NCBI GenBank assembly: GCA_027475525.1
Contig: JAMWFC010000042.1
Span: forward strand, 87,520-151,519
Source of the DNA: Macrolepiota albuminosa
Lineage: Eukaryota > Basidiomycota > Agaricomycetes > Agaricales > Agaricaceae
Length of the DNA stretch: 64,000 nt
Direction: 5' to 3'
Below are positions 1 through 11,659 of this stretch, one piece after another (within the stretch, counting starts at the first letter, position 1; every line of letters starts with the position of its first letter). The notes beneath the pieces were generated by a model. It did not search any database. It saw only the letters and a program-made list of their open reading frames with translations, and had not been told where the DNA came from. A program made the translations under genes and the position numbers.

Positions 1-333
1 TGATCCGATTCCAACCATGGCAGGCCGCTGAATACACGGCGGGCCCCACCCTCTTGCATCATCAACATGCGACGTGATTGTCTGTTCGTCAAGCATTTTA
101 GGAGCTCTAAACCTCAGCTCTCCCAATGGCGGCTGTGCATATGGGATATTTCCATAGAACACAACAGGTCCATTTTCCACTCCAGTAGTAGAGGTTGTAT
201 TTCCTGCGAATGCTGCATAGCCGATGTCGACGACAGGACCCAGAGGCGACTTGAGAGATCGCCCACTCGTTCTCTGGGCTACCAAAGAGAAAACGAAGGA
301 AAATAGAAGCAGAGAAACGCGATATTTGAGCAT
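1..333 (-). CDS. Type-B carboxylesterase/lipase, N-terminal part, cut by window edge
   Basis: A 111-codon open frame starts at the ATG at 333 and runs off the left edge. Residues 1-20 form a hydrophobic signal peptide (MLKYRVSLLLFSFVFSLVAQ), so the enzyme is probably secreted. It is followed by the family's N-terminal signature: VFYGNIPYAQPPLGELRF, then PPCIQ, the first conserved cysteine. These match the alpha/beta-hydrolase COesterase family (lipases, cholinesterase-like and feruloyl-type esterases). The catalytic Ser, Glu and His would lie beyond the window, so activity and substrate cannot be judged. A TATA-like TTTATAA lies about 50 bp upstream. The family assignment is firm; the precise substrate is unknown. 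Confidence 0.85.
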   Translation of the reverse strand, partial: MLKYRVSLLLFSFVFSLVAQRTSGRSLKSPLGPVVDIGYAAFAGNTTSTTGVENGPVVFYGNIPYAQPPLGELRFRAPKMLDEQTITSHVDDARGWGPPCIQRPAMVGIGS

Positions 334-383
334 GTTCAAGTTGAAAGATGTTCAGAACATGTGTGAAGCATAGGCTGGGCGAC

Positions 384-390
384 TTATAAA
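384..390 (-). promoter_or_regulatory. TATA-like box of the carboxylesterase gene
   Basis: The minus strand reads TTTATAA about 50 bp before the ATG at 333. Position and sequence fit a TATA element; function is inferred. Confidence 0.35.
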
Positions 391-1056
391 GAGTACAACG
401 GCCCGCAGACGAAAACCGGTCGCGGACCGCGAGAGTACCCTCAGTGAAATATTCGGAAAAAGGAGAATATATGTATCCAATGCACCATCCAAGTATTCGT
501 TACAAACGGAATCTAGTAAGACTTATCAGAAGCGGTGCTAGACTCATGAACTTGGGTGATAATTAGTCGCCAATTACTAGGCTAGGGACAAGGCTAATAA
601 CCTCGTGATCGCCATAAATTAACAACGAACGGTCCGTACGAGCCGAGATTGAGCTCACTCAAGGGCTTGTATCGATTCTACGCGACAAACTCACGATTCT
701 GAGTTCTGGCGTCTTTTAAGTTAGATGAACAACCTCTTCTCTGAGATTCTTCTGACACTATCGAGGCCAATCGCCTCATGAATGAAAATCAGTCTGTCTC
801 AATATCTTTTGCGTCTTGCGGATCAGGTCATGCATGTCGAATCTGAGTGTTCTCAGTTACAAGTATTGCCTTTGGAAAATACGTATATAGCATTCTGTAA
901 ACGGGCTACGTGATCATTTATGCTGGACTGGAGTTCTATTTTTCCTTCCTCACAAAAATGTGTGCATTAATTGGAGATGATTAGATGGATCAGGTATGTG
1001 GTGAATAATAGCATACGTTATAAACAACAAAGAACTGTTCAAGAGCCAGTGACTAT
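391..1056. other. Intergenic stretch, nothing recognised
   Basis: Lies between the 5' end of the esterase gene and the 3' end of PIF1. No open frame with coding character, repeat or RNA gene was recognised. Confidence 0.5.
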
Positions 1057-3328
1057 CTATTGGTCTTCTACAGTTTCCAAGGTCTGGGTCCACAGCGCTA
1101 CTTTTGGATGTGCGTTGACCTGAACATGATGATGGGTCTGGTCGTCAAAGTAAATAGGTAAACGATGGACGCACTTTTCTAGGGTCGAAATTAAGGACTT
1201 GCAAGCCTTTTAAAGACGTTGCGCGTGACAAGGCAACATAAGCCTGACCTAATGTGACTATCATTACACGAACGTCCCAAGACACTTAAAGGCCTTACCC
1301 TTCTCGAACACCTTCCCCAAGTCGACCTTGACCCTATCGAGCGTCTGGCCTTGAGACTTATGTATACTCATTGCCCATGCCAAAATCAAAGGGAGCTTCT
1401 CATTGAAAATCACCACGAATCCTAAAAAAACAATCCCGGAAATGGTCACGCACCTGCGTTCTTGACACTTGTACCTCACCACTCGGCAGCTCAACCTTCC
1501 ATACCTCCGGCATAACCAACATTGACCTCCTCCCACCTCCTGCCAAGATGAACTCCACAACGGGATACAACTTAGCCTGGCCTGCGCCTGACGGGGCGTT
1601 CTTCTTCGCTGAACCCACCCCGGTGATAGATGACGCCGCACCAATCACGGCCGTCTCACCCTTGGGTACGTGATCAGCGTCCACGTCGTGCGAGGTTCCG
1701 TATATTGCAGGGTCGACGAAGCGCACAACGCGACCCATGCTACCATTGACGAGCATCTCGTCCACGTTTTTGATTAGCATAACCTGTGCGTCAAGACGAA
1801 GGGTGAGCTGGCGTGGGGCCATGAAATTACCAAGTATCTTCTCTCTTTGGTTCGCGTCCTGAAGTATCCCAGCATCAACAGAGGTAAATCGCGCTTCGTC
1901 AGTGTGGAGGCGACTGATCCGTTCAGTGTTTGAGCGGTCTACATCTTCACGCCGAGGGAATCTAGATGGCATATATCAGCTTTCACAAGGGTGCAGATAA
2001 GGTTGTGAGTGTACAGTTCTGTCGCTGCTAAGCCGTCGTCATACATGATAGGCCGTGAGAGGCTCTTGAACATAGCAATAGACTTCTGGCTTAGTCGGCC
2101 AAAACGCATCTCATTCAACATATCAATAAATTCTGAGAAATAAAAAGTATTGTATCTGTTCTTAATAACGCAAGACGAATGAACGAACCCTGATCGCTTT
2201 GCCGGAATACCTTTGTTAGATTATATGTGTGCTTGATCGCTTCTTTCCACGTGGACGCCTCAAAAGCGAACTTGACTTGACCATTACCTTTTGTAACAGG
2301 CGGTAGCTGGAAAAAGTCCCCAGTCACAATGATCTGATGATGTTCGGAATCAGACGATAGAGATATCAATGAATTGAAGACATACCTGAATACCACCAAA
2401 TGGTTCAGGCTTTTTTCGTATTATGCTACCTATCGATGCCAACTTGTCAAAAAGGTCTCCATCAACCATGGAGACTAGAAAAGACAATGAATACAGGCTT
2501 TCGAGGTCGCGAAGGGCAAACCTTCGTCAATTATCAAGACTTTCGTCCTCAGCCACCGTGTGGCCGCTTTCCTATTCTTCCGAACTTTTGTAGCAAGGTG
2601 TTCTGCACTTTCTATGCCTAGTCCAATTCCAGCGAATGAGTGAATTGTTACGCCGCCGATGTTGCATGCCGCAATGCCAGTTGATGCAGTAATGGCGACG
2701 GCATCTGGAGCGACGTGATGCTTGCGAAGTGTCTTGATGATTTCACGGAGGAGTACAGATTTCCCGGTTCCTTGACAGAGATGATGGAGACGACTTTTAA
2801 TCCAAAGCATATACGCGCACCTGCACTACCAGTGTAAAAAACACTTTCCCCCTTTGAAACGAGGTTGAGTATCTGTGTCTGCTCGTGACTCAAAAATATC
2901 TTGGCGATTTTCTTTGGCACAGTCGGAGTCTGAGACTTTTCTGAAGTTGAGGATTGAGGTTTTCTGACTGAGGACAAGTCAGATTGCTTGGAAATCGCCG
3001 TATTTGTGGAATTGTTCCAGGACTCCAACGGAGGTTCATCTGTCCACGACGGAGGAAGTCGTCTCGCCTTCTTTGCTGCAGGCTTATCATGTGGCACAGG
3101 ACTTGTCCGTTTGTTAACAGCTTTCGAGTCCATGAGGGCTGTCCCCCGAGGCATGGGAGGAGCCTGTCCTGCTGACAGTCCCTCCTGAATATGCTGAAGA
3201 CGATTCGAAACTCTCTGGCGATGTGCAGCAACTGGAGGCGGAGTTGGTAGCCATTCCATGTCGAGCTGTTCCGACGAGGAGAAGTCGCGTGTGACGGTAC
3301 GTAAACCAGACTGGGCCGTCTTGGACAT
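1057..3328 (-). CDS. PIF1: PIF1-family 5'-3' DNA helicase
   Basis: A multi-exon gene starting MSKTAQSGL with a roughly 130-residue basic, low-complexity N-terminus. The helicase core follows: [10 protein letters not shown] (Q-motif region), Walker A GSAG/TGKS, motif Ia ASTGIAAC with [10 protein letters not shown], Walker [47 protein letters not shown] and [14 protein letters not shown]. An intron splits the Walker A motif itself (donor just after GSAG, near 2840). The true C-terminus comes from a last small exon: donor GTGCGT near 1165, acceptor TTCAG near 1115, giving [15 protein letters not shown] and a TAG at 1057-1059. PIF1 helicases unwind G-quadruplexes and forked DNA and act at telomeres, replication forks and mitochondrial DNA. 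At roughly 630 residues the length is normal. Exon joins were chosen by hand from splice sites and the family pattern. Confidence 0.93.
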
Positions 3329-3733
3329 TGTCGAGGTGAGAATTACGCGCTCCAGTTTGAAGGCAATTGATCAACGAAGCTGATCACGTGGTCGTGTCAG
3401 CACATGACTTGGACTCCTTTCGTTCTCGGTGCGAGCCCCGATATCTCAGGGGTTCTTGTCGACATCAAATGTTTTTTTATTTTGTTTAATATCCCATGCA
3501 ATGAACGAACTCGAAGGCTACCACTACAACCGATGAGAATCAAGCTTCCTCTAGTTCGGCTCCACCACCGTCTGCCATGCTTTTCTTCTACATCCGTTAC
3601 TTCTAGAAGCGGTGCGGGAGTTCCAAACTCTCAGATAGTACTCGTGTTGTCGGAGTTGATGGATTACCTCTATAAGTAAACAAGCTCCCATGTTAGTACC
3701 ATCTTTAGTACCATCTGTTCTTACTGGCGCAGT
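3329..3733. promoter_or_regulatory. Divergent intergenic region PIF1 / P450
   Basis: A 405-bp stretch between two genes transcribed away from each other, so it must contain both promoters. No clear TATA element was identified. Confidence 0.4.
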
Positions 3734-5851
3734 ATGCCGCTTTACTCTGTACTCGTCGTTCAATCATACTCACTGTCTCCGATTTACAGCTGGCACATCT
3801 TGCCTATAGGTTCTTTGAACCTCGTAACATCTGGTGGCATTTTGTCCTCCTCGTTGTAGCACCGCTCTCCTTGACCCCGCTTCTCGTTCCCCACTACTCT
3901 ATTGTCATTTTGGCTGCACTCGCTGCCTGGTCAAGTTATGTTACCACATTGGTCATCTGTACCATTGCACACCGTCTCTCGCCATTTCATCCCCTTGCAA
4001 AGTATCCCGGTCCATTCATTTGCAAAATTACTAAAACATACGTTGCCCTTGTATCGATGGGCGGCAGGCAGCACATCTACTTCAACAAACTTCATCGTCG
4101 GTATGGGGATGTTGTGAGAACTGGTAAGGGGATACATTACAATCAAAACCTCATTGAAATAGAGTCGTATCATATGTAGGACCCAATGAATTATCATTTT
4201 GCACTCCCGAGTTGATTGCACCTATGCTTGGTCCTCGCGGGATGCCCAAAGCAGAGTGTAAGGCATAGCTCATTTTGCCTTGTCAAGCGTTTCTTATTAT
4301 GAACCAAGTCTGGGACAGCCAATTTGAACAAAAAGTATTCCGTTCACTTGTTGGGATCAGGGATCCCCAAAAGCACGCCCATATGCGTCGTATATGGTCT
4401 CGAGGCTTCACTCCGGAGGCGCTTCGCTCTTACCACCCTATTCTCAACAAACGTGTTCGTAACCTGATCGGTCACTTTGACGTACGAGTTGGTCAAAATA
4501 TAGACCTGTCGAAATGGATCAGTTATTTCACGTAATTTACGGATTCCCCTCCTATTTCCACAAACTCACGGACTCGTGTTAACAGGTACGATGTCATGAG
4601 TGATATAGCGTAAGTCGGGTGCTGTGGCTTTGCTTGAAGTACCCTTTGACAGGTGTTGTTAACTTAGCTTCGGAGACGATGTTGAGATGATGCAAAACCA
4701 AGATTCAATGGGCTTTTGGAAAACAATGGAAGAGGCGATGCCGTAAGAGTCTTTTTCATACATTTTATTGCCACTTTTTACCTTCATTCTCAGCACGGGA
4801 ACGGTATTGGGACATATACCCTGGTTGACGAATTTTGTGTATGCGATTCCTGGTGTAGCAGGAAAAACCAAGACCTTCCGAAAATTTGCTCGACAACGCG
4901 TCCTTCGGCGATTGGAAAGAGGCCCTATGACTCAAGATCTTTTTTACCACTTGGTAAGCTCATCCAAATGATTCGAGGAACGTGGAGAGATTATGGCAAT
5001 ATGACCTGAACCTGTCTGTCTTTCTCAGATGGACGAAGGGAAGATAGATTCAACTCCTCCTGCAATTGAACAGGTTGTTAGCGATGCTTCTTTGACAATA
5101 GTAGCCGGATCGGACACCGTATCACCTGCACTGTGTAGTCTGTTCTACTTCATCATCTGCAACCCTGTTGCATACAGTCGGCTTCAAAGCGAAATCGATA
5201 ACTCTCACATATCTCCAGAGGATGTCCAAGGCTTATCACAGCTTTCCTACCTCAATGCTGCGCTGTGCGTCTATCTATTTGACATTAAGCAACTCCCTGA
5301 ATCGAACAACAGTACGGAGACGCTGCGAATTGTTCCACCAGTTCTTAGTGGAGTGACTCGATCACCCTTGCCTGGCAGTGGTAGTTTTATGCTAGGTTCT
5401 CAGTATGTCTTTGGTCTTATATAACAAACAATGAGCGCATTGATTGACATGGTCTATCAGCTTGATTCCTGAGGGAACCACAACAAACATGCATATATTT
5501 ACATTGCACAGGGACCCACGTAATTTCTTTCTTCCAGATCACTTCATTCCCGAAAGATGGCTCCCCGTCGAACAACAACTCGCCTTCGAGCCCGAGCTAT
5601 TCCAAAACCGCGAAGAGGCCATCCACAAGCCAGACGCATTCATCCCCTTCTCCTACGGTCCCGCAGATTGTGTTGGTAAACGGTTCGCATGGCAAGAGTT
5701 GCGAGCTGTTGTGTGCGCCGTACTGCAGCGATTTGATTTGCAATTTGCCGAAGGCTACAATAAGGCTACGTGGGAGGGCGAAATGTACGATTACTTTGTC
5801 CTGAAGAAGGCGTCACTGCCTGTCGTTCTTACACGGCGACCATTACAGTAG
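3734..5851 (+). CDS. Cytochrome P450 monooxygenase
   Basis: A multi-exon gene. The proposed start ATG (MPLYS) splices at 3749 to a frame carrying an N-terminal membrane anchor (ILAALAAWSSYVTTLVICTI). A proline-rich hinge with YPGPF follows. P450 landmarks appear in order: C-helix HAHMRRIWSRGF, I-helix AGSDT, K-helix ETLR (spliced), FIPERWL, and haem loop FSYGPADCVGKRFA with the invariant cysteine. The enzyme should be an ER-bound, haem-thiolate oxygenase that needs an NADPH P450 reductase. The pattern resembles the large basidiomycete P450 groups with HARMRR-type C-helices, but I cannot assign a CYP number or substrate. The start is the least certain point, because in-frame coding continues upstream of the conserved region and exon 1 is tiny. 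No biosynthetic partner genes lie next to it. Confidence 0.92.
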
Positions 5852-7535
5852 ACTAGAATGCTACACACTGGTGGATTTTAGTCATATAGTATACGAATAG
5901 AGAATTGAGATTGTAGTCATCTGGAGAAAATCAGTATCAGAGTGGTTCCGATCAAAAATTGTCAATTACAAGTACTCTACTACTTCCCGTCGAGAAAATC
6001 GATGCGTCTCTAGCCTACCAGATCTTTCACTATCTCTGACCAATATAGCAGAGAGATTGTTACTGTCAATTTGCGTCGGGGACTAAGTTGTCTAACCCAC
6101 TGTGTCAGAACGTTTGAAATTATGCAAGAATGAAGGTCGATAACGTCCCTGAGCCCCATCAATACACTTTCATCATTACAATAATTACTGGCCACGATAA
6201 CACTCGATTGTTAGGATCCAAATCGTAGGGACCAAGATTAGATACAGACTAATAAGTCTCTAATCCTCAGTCTGTAATAGAATTGACTGTATTCTGTACC
6301 TAGATTAAATACAGATTCGTAAGTCTACTCTATGGTACAATAGGTATGATGTCCGTAAAAATTCTAAGCATAGTTCGGCTCACCCTCAATCTGCAGTAGA
6401 ACTAACTGAGGTGGCTGAGTTTATACAAAGGTACATATACAATAACTAAGTTGTTCCTTTGTTTAGAGTTCAACGTTCAACAATGGTGAAGTAGGTGATG
6501 TGATCAAGGGTCATGATCAGGCACACTTCCGGTGGCGCAATTTCACTAGATCGCAGCATTGATGCAACTAAACATAAGGGTGAGAAGCTAAAGTCTTCTC
6601 TAGACGACATTACTAGAGTCACAGCTGAGACATTGTCGATAACTTGCGCAGATGATATAGTAGGGCATTGTAGATATCAGAGGATTAACAGACATACGAA
6701 GAAAAGGAGATGGGTAAACCAGATCATATCATACATTTTAAAGAGGTGTACCCAGAAGGCCTATAATTACTACTGTCACAAGAAACAGAGCCTAACAGCC
6801 CATCAAGATTTGAGGCAGCGCTTTCAAGTACCGCTTAACAGGTAAATTGCTCAGTCTAATGTCTCCCAACATAGAGTAGACCCGACTGACCCAGAAAGTG
6901 GCGGAGTAGAACTACGCTACAAAATTGTACCAATCCACGAAGTTACATCTATACGAGTTATAACAGATGGAAAATAACGATCAACCTGGATAGACAGATG
7001 GATGCATCGCGTTATGACCAATCCGATCGAGAAAAATCAGGATTACACAAGAGGAGAGGCGTGCCAGCAAGCATGGCGTAAGATGAGGAGGTCGTTGAAT
7101 TGCTCCCACCGAGACAGGCTTGTTGACTTTCGGAGACCCGTGTATTTGTAGTGACCGTTTCGTCCAGGGACATCTCGCGAAGACCAGTATAGCCGCTGTG
7201 GTTACTCCCCTATGGTATGACAAGATCCGCCCGGCAGGTACCAGAATTAGACACTTGGCGTGATAAATCTGTACCTCAAGCTCCGAGACACAGTTCATTT
7301 GAATCAGTACATGGCCCGAGAATCGAGAGAGATGCACTGTAGCTTCATTATAGAGAATAGATAAAGTACTGGGCTAGATGAATCATTTCATCATGGTCCG
7401 GGTCACGGCCAACTCAAAGTCCAGAAGTAAGCACTTTTGAAAGAGTGGTGATTGCGTCAGGTCTCCTGGGATAGATAATAGGTACTAGGCAATATGATGG
7501 GTAATATATAAGCTTTCGGTACTGAATACTTTTGA
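5852..7535. other. Gene-poor stretch, possible degenerate repeat
   Basis: A 1.7 kb interval between convergent P450 and TIM44 3' ends. It holds a candidate LTR relic (6209-6482) followed by sequence with one short open frame (6513-6845) that has no recognised domain. No gene is supported. Confidence 0.4.
6209..6482 (+). repeat. Possible solo/5' LTR relic (Copia-like ends)
   Basis: The segment begins TGTTAGGATCC and ends TTCAACA, the TG...CA form of LTRs. Several short internal motifs recur (AGATTAGATACAGA / AGATTAAATACAGA). No second LTR, target duplication or pol-like protein is visible, so this is only a suggestion. Confidence 0.25.
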
Positions 7536-9233
7536 TTATAGATATGCTCTTGCGCTTCTCCTTGCCATCTACAGATACAATGTAGATTAAGTCACACAAA
7601 TATCAAAACCAAAGGTGAGAAATAAGAACATACCTCAACAACCTTCCAACCTCCAGTCAGCTCGTTGGACAGCTCTTCCTCCACACGTGTAATAGCAGCA
7701 ACATACACGCATTGCTCAACCTTGTCATCCGCGCCTACCACAATCTCGCGAGTTTTGGCGTTGCGGAACATTAGAACCTCTTGCGTTGAAAATTGGACAA
7801 GGAACACAGGTACTTCATTCTCTAACAACTTGCCATCCGACACCTGAGACACGTAAACAATCGTCAAATATGGACGTCGAACCGGTACGTACGTCAACCT
7901 GACGAATGTCAAGAACCTTGCTATCGCTGATGAGTCCTTGGCGAAGATAATGTTCCATAGTTGCCCATAGAACATTGTACGTCTGTATCAAAGAACTTTT
8001 TAACAATCCTGGTATGATGAAGAGAATGAACGAAGGCGTACCGCTTCACCACACCAAGATCGCAGTGCTTCCTGATCTGCTGAAAGATACGCGTCCACAA
8101 CCTCAGGAATAATATATTCCCGCAACTCGCGTTCAAACGCTTCACGGTTGAAATCGGGATCAAATATTTTCATCGCACGCATCACTTGCGCCATCTCGTT
8201 TTCGTCAAAGAATGAACCGATAGTCGATGTCACACTGCGCATAGCCGACACAACAGGGTTTTCCGACTCGTCATAAGCCTGACGCATTTCAAAGAAGCGG
8301 CGGAAAACAGGGTTAGTCTCCTTTAATCGGTTCCATCTTTCTTGACGTGGCGAGTCCTTGTGCAATACGACAGCTGAGCCAGCCCTACCAGATGAAGTCA
8401 GGAAACAATGTTGTTTCAGAAAAACTAAAAACATACTCTGGGTTTGCAGTGACGCGTTTACTAGCAGGACCAAGACCACCGTCCTTGCCCGCTTTCTCCA
8501 ATCGCTTCTGCCGTCGCAGCCGACGTGCCTCTTTCTCCTCGAATCCAGCATGTTTTGCGCTGCCACTATCATCCAGCGCATCAATCAGAGTTTCCGCAAG
8601 AGCTTTGTACGCCTCAGTTTTACGTATCGGCTCTGTAGACTTTTCAATAGTTGAAGACACAGCTGCAGAAGCTTTTGCGATCTTTTTAACGGTTGTCAAG
8701 GTCAATCAATAACCAAGTAAGACTTGAACTTACGGCGCGCATGACATCACTCTCCTCCATACTCTTCAATGCGTCGGAAACTGCATCTCCAACCTTTACA
8801 CCTGTTTTCTTCAACTCTTCGGCCGCTGCTCGCAGCTTAGGATTTTCTTTGATGCTTGATTGAAGCTACGCAGAAGTTAGTTAACGAGTTCATAATTAAT
8901 AATATCTACGACACTCACCCGTGCACGCTCATACGCGGCCCTAGCCCTTTTCATAGCCTCTGAATCCTGAAACTTGTCCACGTCACCCTGCAACTGCTTA
9001 ACATTATCTTGAAGCTCTCTGTTCTTCCTGAGTTCATCCTTCAGTACCTCCACGAACGTCTGGAATGGTGACTTGGGGAGCTCATTTTCGCGGCGTGAAG
9101 ACGAATGGAAGCCAGCAAGACTTGGTATCCGTAATGGTGTCGTATAAGCGGTCAAACGATTAGATACAAGCGCCCTGGTGCGGCTTCTAGCTGTGCTACG
9201 GACGACAAAACTCTGAAGATGACGAGGAAGCAT
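7536..9233 (-). CDS. TIM44: Mitochondrial import motor subunit TIM44
   Basis: Starts at MLPRHLQSFVV with an Arg/Ser-rich, acid-free mitochondrial presequence of about 45 residues. A coiled-coil/lysine-rich region follows (QTFVEVLKDELRKNRELQD), then the conserved C-terminal membrane-binding domain with DSPRQERWNRLKETNP, FFDENEMAQVMRAMKIFDP and EALRSWCGEA. The last exon is short: after WKVVE the splice (acceptor CTGTAG near 7570) adds MARRSARAYL and a stop at 7536-7538, as in other fungal TIM44 proteins. TIM44 tethers mtHsp70 to the TIM23 channel on the matrix side. An in-frame upstream alternative would use a non-ATG codon, so the ATG at 9233 was chosen. Confidence 0.95.
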
Positions 9234-9568
9234 TAAGATGAATTTGAGCCTGGGTGAGGACAACTAAAGTTTTGATCTCAGAAATTTCATGTATCACGTG
9301 ACTAGCTTTTTTGCGCGTCTCATCTCGCCCAGAAAAAAAAAAAGGAAAGGATGACATACGACGCATGAAAATTGCATGAAGTTTAGCTCAAACATGTATT
9401 GGATTCGATGCAAAATGTGTACTGACGAACACAGAAACGTAAACTTGAAATAACTAGAAATTGACAAGATGTCGATGACAGCTAGGGTAACAATATTACA
9501 GGAGTGATAACATATAGGGAGTTGGGAATCTAATCTAGGACATCGGAATCTAGCACAAAGGGACCAAA

Positions 9569-10577
9569 TCAATCCTTGGGCTCTCGCACTGTATGGTCTG
9601 GTTTTTGGTTGTGACGGAAGCTCGCCCAAGTCTCCTCTGTTGCCACCGTGATGCGCTGCTTGACACTTGAGAAGCTGTCAAGGGCTGGCCGTACGTCCAA
9701 AGAAAATACGGGCGAGCCATCAGGCTCAGGAGGCGCAGAGTAGTAGTCGATGACATAGCGAACCTCTTCGCCCGTCTGTGGACGTCGGACTATCCAGTCG
9801 TGGCGATCAAATGGTGGTTCAGAACTACGTGATAAGTAATACACATCAATTTTCGAATTCATCGCATGTGAACGCGTACGTACTTGAATCGCGAAGGGAG
9901 CAACCACCCAGCAAACATCCAGAAGCGAGCTTTCGGCGACATCTCTCCCGGCCTACCTTTGAATCGCGCAAGTTGTAAGTCATCATGTCTGGATATGCTG
10001 TAGATGAATTTACGCCTGATTCAGAAACACATATACTCACGTATACTCCCTTTTTTCCCACTTCAGCACCTCCTCCCATGCACGTTCGTTCAAAAAATTG
10101 TGAATGTCTATACTCACGTATACTCCCTTTTTTCCCACTTCAGCACCTCCTCCCATGCACGTTCGTTCAAAAAATTGTGAATGTCACCATCGTCTCTACA
10201 TGCTCCTCTGGTGTTTCCCATCCTTTCCGAACGAGTGCATTGTAAAACTGCTGTGGTGAAGGATAATCCCATTTGTTTGAGCCATCTCGAGGAATAGACG
10301 ACTCCACCCGCTCTGTCGGTAGGTACAATTTTTGATTTGGCGCTGGCGCTTGAGCAAGTTGGGGCATTTGGTTCAGAGGGTCAAGTCCTCCGTGATCAAC
10401 AGGGCATTGGGCTGGTTTTGGAGAGGCAGCATGATCAACTGGACATTGTGCAGCTTCAGCAGGCGCGTCGTGCGCCACCGGACATGTCGCCGTTGTATTG
10501 TCTGTTTTTTTGTGTGATACGGGACAAGTTGGAGGAGTACTGGAGGTCGTGGCGGGCACAGAAGCTGATTGTCCCAT
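9569..10577 (-). CDS. CYC3: Cytochrome c haem lyase (holocytochrome c synthase)
   Basis: The N-terminus ([16 protein letters not shown]) holds four CPV repeats, TCPVSHK, TCPVAHD, QCPVDHA and QCPVDHG, which are haem-regulatory Cys-Pro motifs. Downstream are [68 protein letters not shown] and [12 protein letters not shown], the full family signature. The enzyme attaches haem to apocytochrome c in the mitochondrial intermembrane space. The frame is damaged here: a 77-bp duplication (10032-10185) repeats the NFLNERAW exon segment, and one base appears missing at its border (codons around 10186). Without these the exons join normally. The lysine-rich C-terminus ends at 9569. Damage is probably an assembly fault rather than real inactivation. 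Confidence 0.93.
10032..10185. repeat. 77-bp perfect tandem duplication (in haem lyase gene)
   Basis: Positions 10032-10108 and 10109-10185 are identical. The copy covers an exon end and its 5' splice site, so the exon is repeated out of frame. Probably an unmerged contig overlap. Confidence 0.9.
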
Positions 10578-11659
10578 GGCAACCAGAAAAGAAACAAATG
10601 ATTGATTGGTCCTGTTGTGATTTTTCCCGAGCCACGTGGGCCTCCCCTTCTCCTGACGAGCCGCGCTGAGCCAGAAGTAAGTACTGAAAGTTTAATCGCC
10701 CTTCAAATCACGATCAATTCCAAGCTTCTCAAAAACAAAGATTTTGTCACCAACATACTTTTTTTTTTCATCCTTTAAGAAACGTAAGGGAACAACTTTG
10801 TTGTGCCTGACTAGCGATCTTCAAGGTTTCCAAGCCTTAGTTGCACGTCCTATAACCTCGTGAAAACGGTTCCATCTAGCGCCATCACCCGTTGTCATAT
10901 CCTGTCATCGGCGCAGTTGCCAAGGAAGTGTAAGGCTTTCACCTGACAACCTTTTACATACCAGGATCTTGCCTGCAATGCATTGATCACCCGGGAAGCT
11001 TGAATGACAACCAATTCGCCCGGTACTCCTACTTAGCTTACTTGCCCAACTCAAAAATTCCCGTCGTATATCGCTCCTCATGGCTCACATTGGCTTTGGT
11101 CCTAGCTGATCGTTGAATCATGAACGACTAAGTTTATCCTGGAATCAATGCCCCCTTTTCGTCTGTGAGACTTCTATTCTAAATGCCAAGCATTCATCGC
11201 GATGGCCTATTGCGACGTAAGATATCAAGTGCCATTTATGGATCATGTTCGAACAGCACGGAGCATGTGGTCGACGAGTAAGTTTCTTTTGACTGGACTA
11301 TTATGCCCCCTGAGTCCTGATCGAAGTCCAGTTCCTCCGACATCCGCAGGGGGTCTGTATGTCTCTGCCCCCTCTTTCACCTTAGTGAACGAAGGAAAAT
11401 TCTACTTAGACGTTCTGCCTCGTTTTTCTCCTCGCTTCATAGTATTACGTCGGTCTGGGCTTCTCCTAGTCTGGACAAGGGTCGTCATGAATTTACGCCA
11501 CTGTTAATACTTAATAATGGGCACTTTGTCCGGATCTTAGATCTCAGCTCTAACACCCGCTTCTCCAGCCGAACGATATAAAAAGCGTCATAGGCAGCAG
11601 CCGTTGTTTTTGTCTGACCGCCCTCCACTTTCAATTATAACGTTCCTACTCCCAACAAC
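10578..11659. promoter_or_regulatory. Divergent intergenic region haem lyase / sugar porter
   Basis: A 1.08 kb stretch between divergent genes. It holds the TATA box of the transporter at 11577. Apart from a T-run near 10761 nothing else was recognised. Confidence 0.45.
11577..11583 (+). promoter_or_regulatory. TATA box of sugar transporter
   Basis: TATAAAA lies 83 bp upstream of the transporter ATG at 11660, followed by a pyrimidine-rich stretch (CCGCCCTCCACTTTC) typical of fungal transcription starts. Confidence 0.6.

Noticed and set aside
7000..7535. Minus-strand open frame at 6981-7337 as a gene
   Set aside because: No coding character or recognised domain; it sits in the degenerate region downstream of TIM44.
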